Of a DNA stretch of 64,000 bases, positions 16,028 through 24,337 are shown piece after piece. Numbering within the stretch: position 1 is the first letter of the stretch; the number at the start of each line of letters is the position of its first letter. The notes under the pieces are model-generated. The model was not told where the DNA came from and ran no database searches. It saw only the letters and a program-made list of their open reading frames with translations. The translations under genes were made by a program, and so were the position numbers. The stretch is taken from assembly GCA_964512635.1 (NCBI GenBank), contig CAZEJB010000003.1, positions 136,871 to 200,870 of the forward strand, in the 5' to 3' direction. The stretch is from JADZFO01 sp964512635 (GTDB lineage Bacteria; 4484-113; JAFGCY01).

Positions 16028-16059
16028 CGCCGCGGGCCTGGTCAAGCCAGGCCCCTCCG
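16028..16059 (-). repeat. Right 32-bp inverted repeat flanking the RAYT gene
   Basis: Exact reverse complement of 15449-15480. Read on the minus strand it begins CGGAG and then forms the same GGGCCTGG/CCAGGCCC hairpin. It overlaps the 5' flank of the transposase gene. Confidence 0.85.
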
Positions 16060-16180
16060 GCCAACCAAGCGGCCAGTAGCCTGGCATTGGCTGCTTGCCA
16101 ATTGGCTATCAGTTAACAGCTGCTGGTCATTGGCGAGCTGCGGTCGGGCCAATCGATTCCTCGCCAATCTACAATCCGCA

Positions 16181-17077
16181 CTACCTGCTCAAAAAAGCAT
16201 TCACCCAGTGCGCCACGGTCAAAACGTACTTCGACATGACCGGCAGCAGCAGCAGGCCCAGCAGGATGCCCGCGAAGCGCGTGACTACCAGCATCACATG
16301 CAGGGCCTTGGCATCGCTCTCCGGGCGCTTACCTGCAATGCACTGATCCACCACGATTGCTGCCGGCGGGTCGACCAGCACGAAGAACAACACCGTCGCG
16401 ATGCCGTTGACCACGCCGCTCAGGTTTGTCGCCGTACCGGCCAGACTGTGGTCCCAGCTTGCCGCCAGCACGGTGCTCATGACGCCGATGCTGTAGAAGC
16501 AGGTGACGAAGACGTTGCAGATAATCGAGTTACGCGGAAGGCCGGCGACCCTGAAGTGCTGGCCGATGCCGACCGGCACGGGCGGGCGCATGTAGTAGGC
16601 AAGGCGCCAGAAGCGCTTCATCCCGTGCCAGACAGTTCGCGGCAGGCTGCCCTTGTCTTCCAGCACGTTGATCCCGCGCTTGACCAGGCTGATATAAGTC
16701 GGGCTGAGGGCCGCGCCGATCAGCACGCCGACGGCGACGAAGCAAAGGTCGATGCGCAGTGCCGTCATCACCTGCGCCGCCGTGTACACGCCCTTGTCAA
16801 CCTGGTCCGAGAAATTGCCAAGCACCGGGGTTTGAACCATGTTCGCCATGCGCGAAAAGACCACCACGCTGTTGAACAGCGAGAGGCTGATCGCCAGCCG
16901 CCGGGTCAGCACGCCTGCGGTGCGCACGCAGTAGGCCAGGGTATCTGTGATGCTCATCAGCATCAGCAGCACTCCAGCCAGCAGCATCGGCTTGAGGATC
17001 TGTGCCGGCAGGCTCAGGCCCAGCACGTTAACCAGCGCGCTGGCCTGACTGACACTGCCTTCGTCGACCCAGGTCAT
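16181..17077 (-). CDS. amj: Amj/YdaH-family (DUF2837) lipid II flippase
   Basis: An integral membrane protein of 298 residues with about six to eight helices. It is recognised by the family signature ITDTLAYCVRTAGVLTRRLAIS followed by LFNSVVVFSRMANMVQTPVLG. Amj is the alternative to MurJ in Bacillus subtilis and flips lipid II, the peptidoglycan precursor, across the inner membrane. The gene follows the 5'-nucleotidase by 2 nt and is probably cotranscribed. Whether this genome also has MurJ cannot be seen here. Family assignment is from pattern recognition of the signature; the flippase role is known from the Bacillus homologue only. Confidence 0.8.
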   Translation of the reverse strand: MTWVDEGSVSQASALVNVLGLSLPAQILKPMLLAGVLLMLMSITDTLAYCVRTAGVLTRRLAISLSLFNSVVVFSRMANMVQTPVLGNFSDQVDKGVYTAAQVMTALRIDLCFVAVGVLIGAALSPTYISLVKRGINVLEDKGSLPRTVWHGMKRFWRLAYYMRPPVPVGIGQHFRVAGLPRNSIICNVFVTCFYSIGVMSTVLAASWDHSLAGTATNLSGVVNGIATVLFFVLVDPPAAIVVDQCIAGKRPESDAKALHVMLVVTRFAGILLGLLLLPVMSKYVLTVAHWVNAFLSR

Positions 17078-17079
17078 CC

Positions 17080-19437
17080 TTAAAGCTCAGCTTCGAAGCT
17101 GGCGCGCTGCGGGTTCTCCAGCAGCATATGCAGCGCTTCAAAGCGGTAAACCTGCGGCGACAGGGACTGGCCCGAGTTGCTGCGGCCGTTCCAGCTGCCG
17201 CTGAAGTTGCGGCTCTCGCCCGGTCCAAGCGGCTCGACCCGCGGCTTCTGCATGAAGAAGCGGTTGTGGTTGAAGTTCCAGATCAGGTTGTTGCCGTCGT
17301 AGACCATGAAGTCGAAGAATGCCGCGTCGCCGTAGCTCATGCTGGCGGCCTTCTCGCCGTTGTTCACGACGTGCAGGGTGAAGACATACTCGCCGCCCTT
17401 GCGCTCAACGCTGAACTCATAGTCCACGTCGCCGTTGTTCGCCGTCGCCGAGCCGATGAACATATCGCCGCTGTCGGCGCTGGATGTCCCGGCATCCTCA
17501 TCCTCGGCGGGGGACATCTCTTCATCCTCCGCTGTCGGCGGCAGGTCTTCGTCCACGCCTTCGCTGCCCGGGCCATCGGCCTCCGGGACGACGCCGTCGA
17601 TCTCATCGCTGGCTTCTTCAGCGGCCTCGTCCACCATCTCATCGGCGGCCTCATCTACAGCTTCGTCAACCGATTCGTCGGTTACGGTCTCGTCGGTGAC
17701 GGTCTCATCCTCCATCGGCTGGCCGTCGCGGCCGAGGCGCTCATCGCTGGGGGCCTCGTCGCTGGTGCTCTCGTCGGGAATGAACTCGTCCTCGCTGGCG
17801 CTCTCATCCGACGCCATCTCTTCCTCGGCCGGGGCCGAGCTCTCATCGCTGCTTTCATCGGCCATCGTCTCATCGGCCGGCGTCTCATCCTCGGGGCGGG
17901 TGCGATCCGCGGCCGGCGTGCCTGCGTCATCCGGCGCATCGGCCATGAAGGTGATGCGCTGGTAGAGGCCCGACTGGATCGGTGTGCCGTTCTTGATCCG
18001 TTCCTTCACGATGTCGCGCACCAGGCGGCCGGTATAGCTGCGCTCCTTGATGGTGCCCATCGTGTTATAGCCGCTGCCGCCCTCCGCCAGCATGTCGCTG
18101 GTGGCCACGGTGTAGCGGGCAAAGGGGTCGAGGTTGTCGTTGTTGACCTTGATGTAATAGGCCTGGCCGTTGAACAGCGCCATCTTCAGGCCGCTGACCT
18201 GCGGGAAGCCCGGCCGGCCGATCTGGTCCGCGGCGTCGTTCAGGATCTCCTGCAGTTCGCCGCCGGTCACCGTCATCTGCATCGCGTAGTGGTCGAAGGG
18301 CAGGGCGGTGAACAGGTCGCCCAGCGTCACCGGGCCATCGGGCAGCCCGCTGCGGAAGAAGGCCGCCGGCAGGATCGCCGCATCGCTCTTGGTGTAGTCT
18401 CGCAGCACGTCACAGACAAAGTTGCCCATGTCCGTCTCGGAGCTCTTGGCCTTGACCGCCGCCATTCGCGTCGTGCTGGAGCCGATCACCACCGCCATGC
18501 GCTCGTTGAGCCCCGGGGTGAAGCTGGCCAGCCAGGCCAGATAATCGGAATTCTCCTTCCACTTGCCGCCCATCGGCTCAAGCTGGCTGTCGAAGTAGAC
18601 CCGCGCCAGACGGCCATTCGTGTCCGGGCGGAAGCTCAGCTTCAACAGACCCGCCGTCTTGCCATAGAAACCGTCGTGGACGACCAGGGTCTGGCCCACT
18701 TTCATCGGCACCTGCAGCTCGGAGTGACTCATGCCGCCGACGATCACATCAATGCCCTGGACCTTCGAGGCCAGGCGGATGTCCTCGTTGACGCCCATGT
18801 GGGTCAGTGCGATCACCACATCTGCCTTGGCACGGAGCTCTGGCACCAGGGAGCGCGCGGCCTCGATCGGGTCCTGCACGCTGAGTCCTTCGAAATTCCT
18901 GCCGGCAACCCGGTCGGCGATCTCGCCGGTCGTCAGGCCAAAAATGGCCAGCCGCGCGCCGTCGCGCTCGATAATCACATAGGGCTGGGCAAAGCTGGTG
19001 CCGGTGTCGCGGCTGATGATGTTCGCCGACAACACCGGGAACTTGGCCTCACCCATGCGCTGCTTCAGTACGCCAACGCCATAATCGAAGTCGTGGACGC
19101 CGAGGCACATTGCGTCATAGCCCAGGCGGTTCATCGCTTCGATGTCAAGGTAGCCCTGGAAGGCGTCGGAAAGGGGCGTGCCGGAAAGGGCATCGCCGCT
19201 GTCGACGGTCAGCCAGGTCATCTTCTTGTGCCGGCGCTTGTCCTGGAAGAAGATGGCGCGCTTGGCCACGCCGCCCATGGGCTTTTCGCCGTCGCCGGCG
19301 AAGCTCTCCAGGTGTCCGTGCGTATCTCCCGTATAAAGAATGGAGAGATTCACTACATCAGCCTGAGCCCGGACCTCGCGCGGCATAGCCGCAACAAGCC
19401 CCAGCCCAAGACAGATCACTGTCAGCGCGATGCGCAT
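17080..19437 (-). CDS. Exported 5'-nucleotidase/metallophosphatase with acidic linker and C-terminal BsuPI domain
   Basis: A secreted UshA-type nucleotidase that likely hydrolyses nucleotides or sugar nucleotides in the periplasm. From the ATG at 19437 it has a signal peptide (ALTVICLGLGLVAAM), a metallophosphoesterase domain (LYTGDTHGHLESF, VDSGDALSGTPLSD, LGVHDFDYG) and a 5'-nucleotidase C-terminal domain (about residues 330-520). A roughly 150-residue Asp/Glu/Ser/Thr-rich linker follows, then a BsuPI-type beta domain (YVFTLHVVNNGEKAASMSYG..., FFDFMVYD, NLIWNFN, LGPGESRNFSGSW). The frame opens at 19626, but 19437 is chosen for the signal peptide. A TAGAAT-type -10 lies about 80 nt upstream. 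It precedes amj. Confidence 0.88.
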   Translation of the reverse strand: MRIALTVICLGLGLVAAMPREVRAQADVVNLSILYTGDTHGHLESFAGDGEKPMGGVAKRAIFFQDKRRHKKMTWLTVDSGDALSGTPLSDAFQGYLDIEAMNRLGYDAMCLGVHDFDYGVGVLKQRMGEAKFPVLSANIISRDTGTSFAQPYVIIERDGARLAIFGLTTGEIADRVAGRNFEGLSVQDPIEAARSLVPELRAKADVVIALTHMGVNEDIRLASKVQGIDVIVGGMSHSELQVPMKVGQTLVVHDGFYGKTAGLLKLSFRPDTNGRLARVYFDSQLEPMGGKWKENSDYLAWLASFTPGLNERMAVVIGSSTTRMAAVKAKSSETDMGNFVCDVLRDYTKSDAAILPAAFFRSGLPDGPVTLGDLFTALPFDHYAMQMTVTGGELQEILNDAADQIGRPGFPQVSGLKMALFNGQAYYIKVNNDNLDPFARYTVATSDMLAEGGSGYNTMGTIKERSYTGRLVRDIVKERIKNGTPIQSGLYQRITFMADAPDDAGTPAADRTRPEDETPADETMADESSDESSAPAEEEMASDESASEDEFIPDESTSDEAPSDERLGRDGQPMEDETVTDETVTDESVDEAVDEAADEMVDEAAEEASDEIDGVVPEADGPGSEGVDEDLPPTAEDEEMSPAEDEDAGTSSADSGDMFIGSATANNGDVDYEFSVERKGGEYVFTLHVVNNGEKAASMSYGDAAFFDFMVYDGNNLIWNFNHNRFFMQKPRVEPLGPGESRNFSGSWNGRSNSGQSLSPQVYRFEALHMLLENPQRASFEAEL

Positions 19438-19709
19438 CGGCAGTAGCCCCCTACATGCCAGTCCATTTTTCCGCAGAGTCTCAACCGCGTGGATAACTGG
19501 TTGATAACAGCTCATTCTAGCACACCTGTTGACATCTCTTTCCCCAGACTCCCTTTCCGGACAACTCGCTCCGGTACCCCTGACGTGCCAGCGCGGGCAT
19601 TCCCTGCACAGCGGCGCCAGTCTCAATTAGCCCTGCCGCCGCGCCGTGGCCCCCTCCGGTAACCACAAGCAGGCATGCAGCTGGTACCCCTTAGAGCGGG
19701 GTGCTGAGC

Positions 19710-19715
19710 TATAAT
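19710..19715 (+). promoter_or_regulatory. -10 box before the sugar transferase gene
   Basis: TATAAT is followed by 5 nt and TTG at 19721. It may be a leaderless start, though the spacing is short; a later ATG at 19766 could be used instead. Confidence 0.45.
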
Positions 19716-19720
19716 CGGAT

Positions 19721-20545
19721 TTGGCGGCACCGCTGGCAAATAGACCGGCTACCGCGTTTCAGACGATGTCCACGGCAGTTTCAGGGGAGAGAGATGCTCA
19801 GCGCGCTTCCGCGCCTGCCGCTCATGGCGAGCACGCGGAGCAGACCAGCCTCAGCGCCCTCGACCCGCGCCAGCTTTCCGTCCCCTATGGCTACCTGCGC
19901 TTCAAGCGCGCCTTCGACATCGTCAACGCCCTGCTGCAGCTCACCTTCTTCGCTCCGCTGATGCTGCTGATCTCGGCCGTCATCTGGCTCTCCGACCGCG
20001 GCCCGGTCTTCTTCCTCCAGGACCGGCTAACCGGCGGCCGCCGCGGCCCGCGGGTATTCAAGATCATCAAGTTCCGCACCATGGTGGTTGATGCCGAGCG
20101 CCTCGGGGCCAAAATCACCGGCAAGAACGACTGCCGCGTCACCCCGATCGGCCGCCTGCTGCGCAAGACCAAGCTTGACGAACTGCCGCAGTACATCAAC
20201 GTGCTGAAGGGTGAAATGAGCTTTGTCGGCCCGCGGCCCCAGACCCTGGGCTACGTCGAGGCCTTCAAGGACCACTACTACGCGATCCACAGCATCGTGC
20301 CCGCCGGGGTGACCGATCTGGCCTCGGTCAAGTACAAGGACGAGGGCCGCATCCTCGACAGCGTCGAGAACCCCGAGCAGTATTACGTTGAACACATCAT
20401 GCCGGACAAGATCCGCTGCCACTATGAATATGTCAGCCATATGGGGCTGGCGGCGGACCTTAAGATAATATTCCTCACCCTGGCGCGCGTCTTCAGCCGG
20501 TCGACGCAAAGCCAGGAAGGGAATCTCAGCCGCGCAGAGGGCTAA
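19721..20545 (+). CDS. Bacterial sugar transferase (polyprenyl-phosphate glycosylphosphotransferase)
   Basis: The initiating enzyme of a surface polysaccharide pathway: it transfers a sugar-1-phosphate to undecaprenyl phosphate at the inner membrane. The 274-residue protein has a disordered N-terminus of about 50 residues, the RFKRAFDIVNALLQL entry into a reentrant hydrophobic helix, then QDRLTGGRRG, FKIIKFRTM, RLLRKTKLDELPQ, VLKGEMSFVGPRP and VPAGVTDLASVKY. It is the short, PglC/WcaJ-core type without an N-terminal multi-helix domain. The start is TTG 19721 or ATG 19766. A small membrane-anchored protein follows after 4 nt. No other polysaccharide genes are adjacent. Confidence 0.92.
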   Translation: MAAPLANRPATAFQTMSTAVSGERDAQRASAPAAHGEHAEQTSLSALDPRQLSVPYGYLRFKRAFDIVNALLQLTFFAPLMLLISAVIWLSDRGPVFFLQDRLTGGRRGPRVFKIIKFRTMVVDAERLGAKITGKNDCRVTPIGRLLRKTKLDELPQYINVLKGEMSFVGPRPQTLGYVEAFKDHYYAIHSIVPAGVTDLASVKYKDEGRILDSVENPEQYYVEHIMPDKIRCHYEYVSHMGLAADLKIIFLTLARVFSRSTQSQEGNLSRAEG

Positions 20546-20549
20546 CAAC

Positions 20550-21083
20550 TTGTCCAGGCAGTCTCAAACCAACTCCAGCAGCAATGCACCCGAAGTGCGC
20601 GGCTCCCGCCTGGCTGAGCTGCTGCCGGTCATCATCTTCGTCACGATCCTGGCGCTCGGCCTTGGCACCTTCCTTTTCACCCGCGCCCAGCACAGTGCCA
20701 AAACCGCCGCCGCCGCCCGCAGTAATGAGGAGCATGGCCTGCCCTCGGACTATCCCTCGGATATGGTCCCGCTCTACGCCGGCGCGGTGATCGCCGAAAC
20801 CCTCAAGGACACCACCACCAGCGGCGACGGCGCCCCGATGGACCGCTGGATCGTCCATGCCACCTCGAGCGACGAGCCCAAGAAGATCTACGAGTTCTAT
20901 AACGACCTTCTGCTTGGCCAGGGTCTGGCGCAGCAGATGTATATCTCCATCCCCGGCGGCTATGGCGTCGACTTCGCCGACGAAAACCAGATCATCAACT
21001 TCGTGATCGAGCGCAAGGCCGACGACCCCAAAACCACCAACATCGAGATCACCTTCAACCGCCTGCAGTCCTACAAGCCCTGA
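20550..21083 (+). CDS. Membrane-anchored hypothetical protein
   Basis: I do not recognise this 177-residue protein. A polar, Ser/Asn-rich N-terminus leads to one membrane helix (LLPVIIFVTILALGLGTFLF). A short spacer follows, then a compact globular domain (LYAGAVIAETLKDTTTSGDG...KKIYEFYNDLLLGQGLAQQMYISI...NFVIERKADD) with alternating strands and a helix. The start is TTG 20550 with AGAGGG upstream. It lies 4 nt after the sugar transferase, so a role with that enzyme at the membrane is plausible but not shown. Confidence 0.7.
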   Translation: MSRQSQTNSSSNAPEVRGSRLAELLPVIIFVTILALGLGTFLFTRAQHSAKTAAAARSNEEHGLPSDYPSDMVPLYAGAVIAETLKDTTTSGDGAPMDRWIVHATSSDEPKKIYEFYNDLLLGQGLAQQMYISIPGGYGVDFADENQIINFVIERKADDPKTTNIEITFNRLQSYKP

Positions 21084-21087
21084 TCTT

Positions 21088-21113
21088 GTAGGGGCGTGGA
21101 CTTGTCCCCGCCC
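21088..21113 (+). repeat. REP hairpin
   Basis: GTAG followed by GGGCG-t-GGAC-TT-GTCC-c-CGCCC. It starts 5 nt after the preceding stop codon. Confidence 0.75.
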
Positions 21114-21202
21114 GCCCTTTTGCCTGATAGGCAGTCGACATATCGACTCATCGACACAGCACCACACTGAACTGCCGCGATCGCCTTTGTCGGAACCGCC
21201 GC

Positions 21203-21208
21203 TAGAAT
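21203..21208 (+). promoter_or_regulatory. -10 box before the GNAT gene
   Basis: TAGAAT lies 8 nt upstream of the ATG at 21217, and no ribosome binding site intervenes. Confidence 0.5.
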
Positions 21209-21216
21209 TTCTGCTG

Positions 21217-22110
21217 ATGCTGCATCAGACCCACAACATCGATATAGTCCTCATGACCTTCGCCGCCGACCCGGCGGCAGGCTATACGCTGCGCAACTTC
21301 TGCCGCCTGCGCAATGCCGAGGGCGAGGCGCCGATCCTGCTGGTGGATGACCCTGAAACGCCAAGCATCCTGGCGGCGCATAGCGACTCCGCCTTCATGC
21401 TGCGCGCGCTGAGTCCCGATGGCTATCCGCGCCTGCTGGGCCATCTGCTGCGCGGCGAAGTGCTCCAGGACGCCGGCTGGCCCGATCCGGCGCTCGCCGC
21501 CGCCTGGGCCCACCGGGAGGGCAGGGGGCCTTACCTCTTCCTCGACTCCTGCCCGGTCGAAGCCTTCCGCGCGGGCATCGACGCCGGTTTCATTCCTGCG
21601 CTGCCCGACGGCGCGACTGAGCCGGACTTCACCGGCGCGCACATCCTCTACTGGCTCGGCAGGCCGCAGCTTGTTCGCCATGTCCGGCACTCCTGCCGCC
21701 TCGGCCGCGGACTGGAGCTCTTTGAGCTGCTGCGCAGCGGGGTCGGCTATGACCCTGAAGGCGGCTATGTCCGCGAGTGCCTGGCCCGCGGTCCCAGCTT
21801 CGTCTGCGAGGTCGACGGCCAGCCGGTAAGCTGGAGCTGCACCCACCTCAACGGCAGCATGGGCATGATCTATACCCCCGAGCAGCACCGGCGCAAAGGC
21901 TATGGCACCAGCCTTTCCGCCTTCCAGATCGACCACATGCTGGCCCGGGACGAGCTGAGCCGCTCCGGGATCGCCAGCGGCGGCATCGCCCAGTGCCACG
22001 TGGTCGAGACCAACACGGCCAGCCTCGGCATGCTCGCCGGCCTCGGCGCGCGAATCAGCGACGACCACAAGGTCCTCTGGCGCGTCCTGCGCTGGCCCAG
22101 TGCGTCCTGA
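21217..22110 (+). CDS. GNAT family acetyltransferase-like protein
   Basis: A 297-residue protein. Its C-terminal half has a GNAT fold signature: FVCEVDGQPVSWSCTHLNGSMGMIYTPE into the acetyl-CoA loop HRRKGYGTSLSA, then HVVETNTASLGMLAGLGAR. The N-terminal half looks like a second, degenerate GNAT-like or substrate domain. The substrate is unknown. The frame is open from TTG 21187, but ATG 21217 is preferred because of TAGAAT 8 nt upstream. Its last codons form the first unit of a 19-bp tandem repeat that continues past the stop codon. REP hairpins flank it on both sides. Confidence 0.75.
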   Translation: MLHQTHNIDIVLMTFAADPAAGYTLRNFCRLRNAEGEAPILLVDDPETPSILAAHSDSAFMLRALSPDGYPRLLGHLLRGEVLQDAGWPDPALAAAWAHREGRGPYLFLDSCPVEAFRAGIDAGFIPALPDGATEPDFTGAHILYWLGRPQLVRHVRHSCRLGRGLELFELLRSGVGYDPEGGYVRECLARGPSFVCEVDGQPVSWSCTHLNGSMGMIYTPEQHRRKGYGTSLSAFQIDHMLARDELSRSGIASGGIAQCHVVETNTASLGMLAGLGARISDDHKVLWRVLRWPSAS

Positions 22111-22158
22111 TTGGCTCACCGAGTCCTGATCTGGCCACGGCGTCCTGATCTGGCCCGA
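22082..22158 (+). repeat. Four imperfect 19-bp tandem repeats across the GNAT stop codon
   Basis: Units start at 22082, 22102, 22121 and 22140, each close to GCGTCCTGATCTGGCCCGA. The first unit and part of the second are coding; the rest lie after the stop codon. Confidence 0.75.
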
Positions 22159-22201
22159 TCCCGCCCCCTGGCAGCACACCTGCACGCCTCTTGCCGGCGC
22201 G

Positions 22202-22313
22202 CCGGCATCCTGCCCGCATCTGCTGGGGAGCGCAGACTTTAGTCTGCATCTTCACAGGGCGCGGCCATCCTGGCCGCAACTTCTCTTGTAGGGGCGGCGC
22301 ACAGTCGCCGCCC
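22202..22313 (+). repeat. Cluster of REP hairpins
   Basis: GCCGGC-ATCCT-GCCCGC (imperfect) is followed by GGAG plus GCAGAC-TTTA-GTCTGC (22232-22247). Next come GCGGCC-ATCCT-GGCCGC (22261-22277) and GTAG plus GGGCGGCG-CACAGT-CGCCGCCC (22292-22313). They occupy the gene-free interval 22111-22585, in which no coding frame is convincing. Confidence 0.8.
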
Positions 22314-22350
22314 ATCTAGTGGGCCAGCATGGCAGTGCGGGCATACCTTT

Positions 22351-22370
22351 CCCCGGCCGGCCGGCCGGGG
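22351..22370. repeat. 20-bp perfect GC palindrome
   Basis: CCCCGGCCGGCCGGCCGGGG, preceded by TTT. It is perfectly self-complementary with no loop, next to the REP cluster. Its role is unknown. Confidence 0.7.
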
Positions 22371-22585
22371 CCACATCCCGGAGTCACAATTCCCCCAGAT
22401 GTCCACTGCCCCGCAAAACCGGCAGCACAGATCCGCAGGCCGAGCCGCGCCCCGTCCGGTAGCTCTGATTTGTCGCCAATTGCCCGTCGCTAACGCGCTG
22501 CGCAGATCCTCCCGCTTGCGCAGGGCTGGATCGGGATGCCGCCACAACGGCCCGCTCTGGGGACCGGATTCTATGGAGGTGCAAA

Positions 22586-22906
22586 GTGATAACGATTTGG
22601 AATTGCCTTGAAATTGCTCTGGCATTGGCTTGCACAGGCGTGTTGGTAATTTTGTTTAGGAAGTGTCAACTGTATACACGTAATTGGTCACGCGAGAATT
22701 CTCGTCGCCGCTTGTCAATGACTGTGATGACAGTCTTACTAACTCTACAAACTGCCTTGCTTGTCAAGTTGGTGCTCAGCGTGTTCAGCTTGTTTTCGCC
22801 CGGGTCGAAGTACCTTGTCTTTTATTCACCGTTTCTTTGCTGGCTGGCGCTTATTGTAACGAACACTACACTCAAACATGAGGATAATGGCTCACTACTT
22901 TTATAG
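22586..22906 (+). CDS. Small membrane protein, possible Rhs immunity-like ORF
   Basis: A 106-residue protein with three to four hydrophobic segments (IALALACTGVLVILF, MTVMTVLLTLQTALLVKLVL, YLVFYSPFLCWLALIV). The start is GTG 22586 with a strong GGAGG 8 nt upstream. Base composition is clearly AT-richer than the neighbours, suggesting acquisition. Its stop codon overlaps the first codons of the Rhs/YD-repeat remnant. In Rhs loci an immunity gene is often followed by a displaced Rhs fragment, so an immunity role is a reasonable guess. No homologue is recognised. Confidence 0.6.
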   Translation: MITIWNCLEIALALACTGVLVILFRKCQLYTRNWSRENSRRRLSMTVMTVLLTLQTALLVKLVLSVFSLFSPGSKYLVFYSPFLCWLALIVTNTTLKHEDNGSLLL

Positions 22907-23420
22907 GGTTATCGGCCGCGTGACTCAGGTCAACTGCCCTGACAGCGGAGTTTCCACAACGACTTACGACCAGATCGGCAGAAAGCGGACCATCAGCACC
23001 TCCTTTCCGGCAGTGACTATCTAAACACGGACTATGTCTATGACAAAAACAACCGCCTGACCCTGCTGACCATGCCGGGCGGCTATACCCAGGCTTACGT
23101 CTATGTCGACCTGGGGAACATGACGCAGAGCACCGATTCAAATTCAGACGACACAGACTTTACCTACGACAAAAACAATCGACGGGTCACTGAGACGCAG
23201 CCCAATGGCCTGGTGACGACCTGGAACTACAACACATCGGATTTCCGCACGTAGCGGGTCACCAATTTAGTCTATGAGCGCAACACGACCAGCGGCAAGT
23301 TGACCCAGCAGCGCCATGACCCGTTGCGCAGCTTAGAGCCTTCGCGATGGACGCGCTGAACCGCGTCACCGAGACCAAGACCAAGCGTCTAACCGCCGGG
23401 GGCACCAATAATCGGTATTG
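22902..23420 (+). pseudogene. Decayed Rhs/YD-repeat protein fragment
   Basis: Several frames in succession encode YD-repeat wording. YRVIGRVTQV...TTYDQIGRKRT ends at an in-frame TAA at 23023. DYVYDKNNRLTLL...GGYTQAYVYVDLGNMTQS and FTYDKNNRRVTETQPNG then lie in another frame, ending at TAG near 23252. RVTNLVYERNTTSGKL and ALNRVTETKT follow. There is no start, no toxin tip and no complete core. At least two frameshifts and two stops show it is non-functional. Rhs proteins are large secreted polymorphic toxins or wall-associated proteins; only a repeat fragment remains here. The stretch to 23457 after it holds nothing else recognisable. Confidence 0.85.
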
Positions 23421-23457
23421 ACCCCTTGTAAAAATTCCACCCCCTCAGCCCAAATCT

Positions 23458-24207
23458 ATGCAACATAATATCCCTTATGCGACATTCGTTCTTACGTTAT
23501 TATCTTCCATGCCTCATTCGTCGGATCAGCCAGGCGCCTCAGCCGGCGCACCCGCGCCTGAATCTGCTGCCGACGTGCCGCCACCGACCAAGCAGCACGG
23601 TTGCTGGCTGACCTTACTAGTGCTCTGGCTGCTACCTATGTCTATCAGCTTTGCCCAGGGTTCCTTGAGCTACTTTTTCAAGGAGCCTGCAATAGCGGTT
23701 CGGGTGGCTGGCCTTGCCAGACATGGCACCGCGCTGCATCCCCGGTATCGCTATCGCATATCGCTTGAATCTGATTGCACGGGCCTTGGCGCACCATTTC
23801 ATCTTTGGCTGGTGGTGCCGCATAAAAGCGCTGTAATGCTGCTCAGCGCGATGCTTGGTCCCGGGCCGCATGCCTATAAGGGACCGCTGCCAGATGCTGC
23901 CGAGATGCCGGCACTGGTGGCACGCAGCCATGACCTTGGCGACGCGCAGGCGCTGGCACGCTGCAGCGCTGCCAGCCGCGATTTCCTTTATCTACAGTTG
24001 CATGCTGAACGGCCGGTTGAGCTTACGGGCCTTGGCCTTAACCCTGCCGGTGAGCCCCGACGGTTTCTTGAGCTGGAAGGAGGCGGGCTGCTGCTGCTCT
24101 GCGGACGCGAGGGTCCCGGGTCAATTGTGCTGCTGGTCGACAGCGCGACCAGGCAGCATATTCAGACCTACCGCCTGAGCGGAACGGCCTGCGATATCCT
24201 GCCATAG
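23458..24207 (+). CDS. Hypothetical protein with one membrane segment
   Basis: A 249-residue unknown. Residues 1-45 are low-complexity Ala/Pro/Ser. A membrane helix or signal anchor (WLTLLVLWLLPMSISFA) follows. The rest is a beta-rich soluble part (YRYRISLESDCTGLGAPFHLWLVVP..., GEPRRFLELEGGGLLLLCGREG) with four cysteines. The start is ATG 23458 or ATG 23509. No ribosome binding site stands out. It lies just after the Rhs remnant, so it may be an acquired gene, but its codon use resembles the local background. Confidence 0.55.
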   Translation: MQHNIPYATFVLTLLSSMPHSSDQPGASAGAPAPESAADVPPPTKQHGCWLTLLVLWLLPMSISFAQGSLSYFFKEPAIAVRVAGLARHGTALHPRYRYRISLESDCTGLGAPFHLWLVVPHKSAVMLLSAMLGPGPHAYKGPLPDAAEMPALVARSHDLGDAQALARCSAASRDFLYLQLHAERPVELTGLGLNPAGEPRRFLELEGGGLLLLCGREGPGSIVLLVDSATRQHIQTYRLSGTACDILP

Positions 24208-24271
24208 CCCGATCCGTGCAGCCCGGTATTTGGCTGAATTGGCAATAATACGGCAATCTAGAACTATATAC

Positions 24272-24300
24272 TTGACAACAGCGTAACATTACTGTATAGT
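24272..24300 (+). promoter_or_regulatory. Near-consensus sigma70-type promoter
   Basis: TTGACA (24272-24277), a 17-bp spacer and TATAGT (24295-24300). A leader of about 30 nt with GGAGAG then leads to the ATG at 24338. This is a leadered promoter in contrast to the leaderless ones elsewhere. Confidence 0.8.
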
Positions 24301-24337
24301 ATAACGCATCGACTACTTAACACGGAGAGCTCTTGTC

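Noticed and set aside
16065..16180. Plus-strand frames covering 16095-17083
   Set aside because: They run opposite amj and are His/Gln/Arg-rich shadows without starts or domains.
17128..19446. 772-codon open frame on the plus strand
   Set aside because: It lies entirely opposite the 5'-nucleotidase gene, has no family features, and reflects GC-rich codon bias on the opposite strand.
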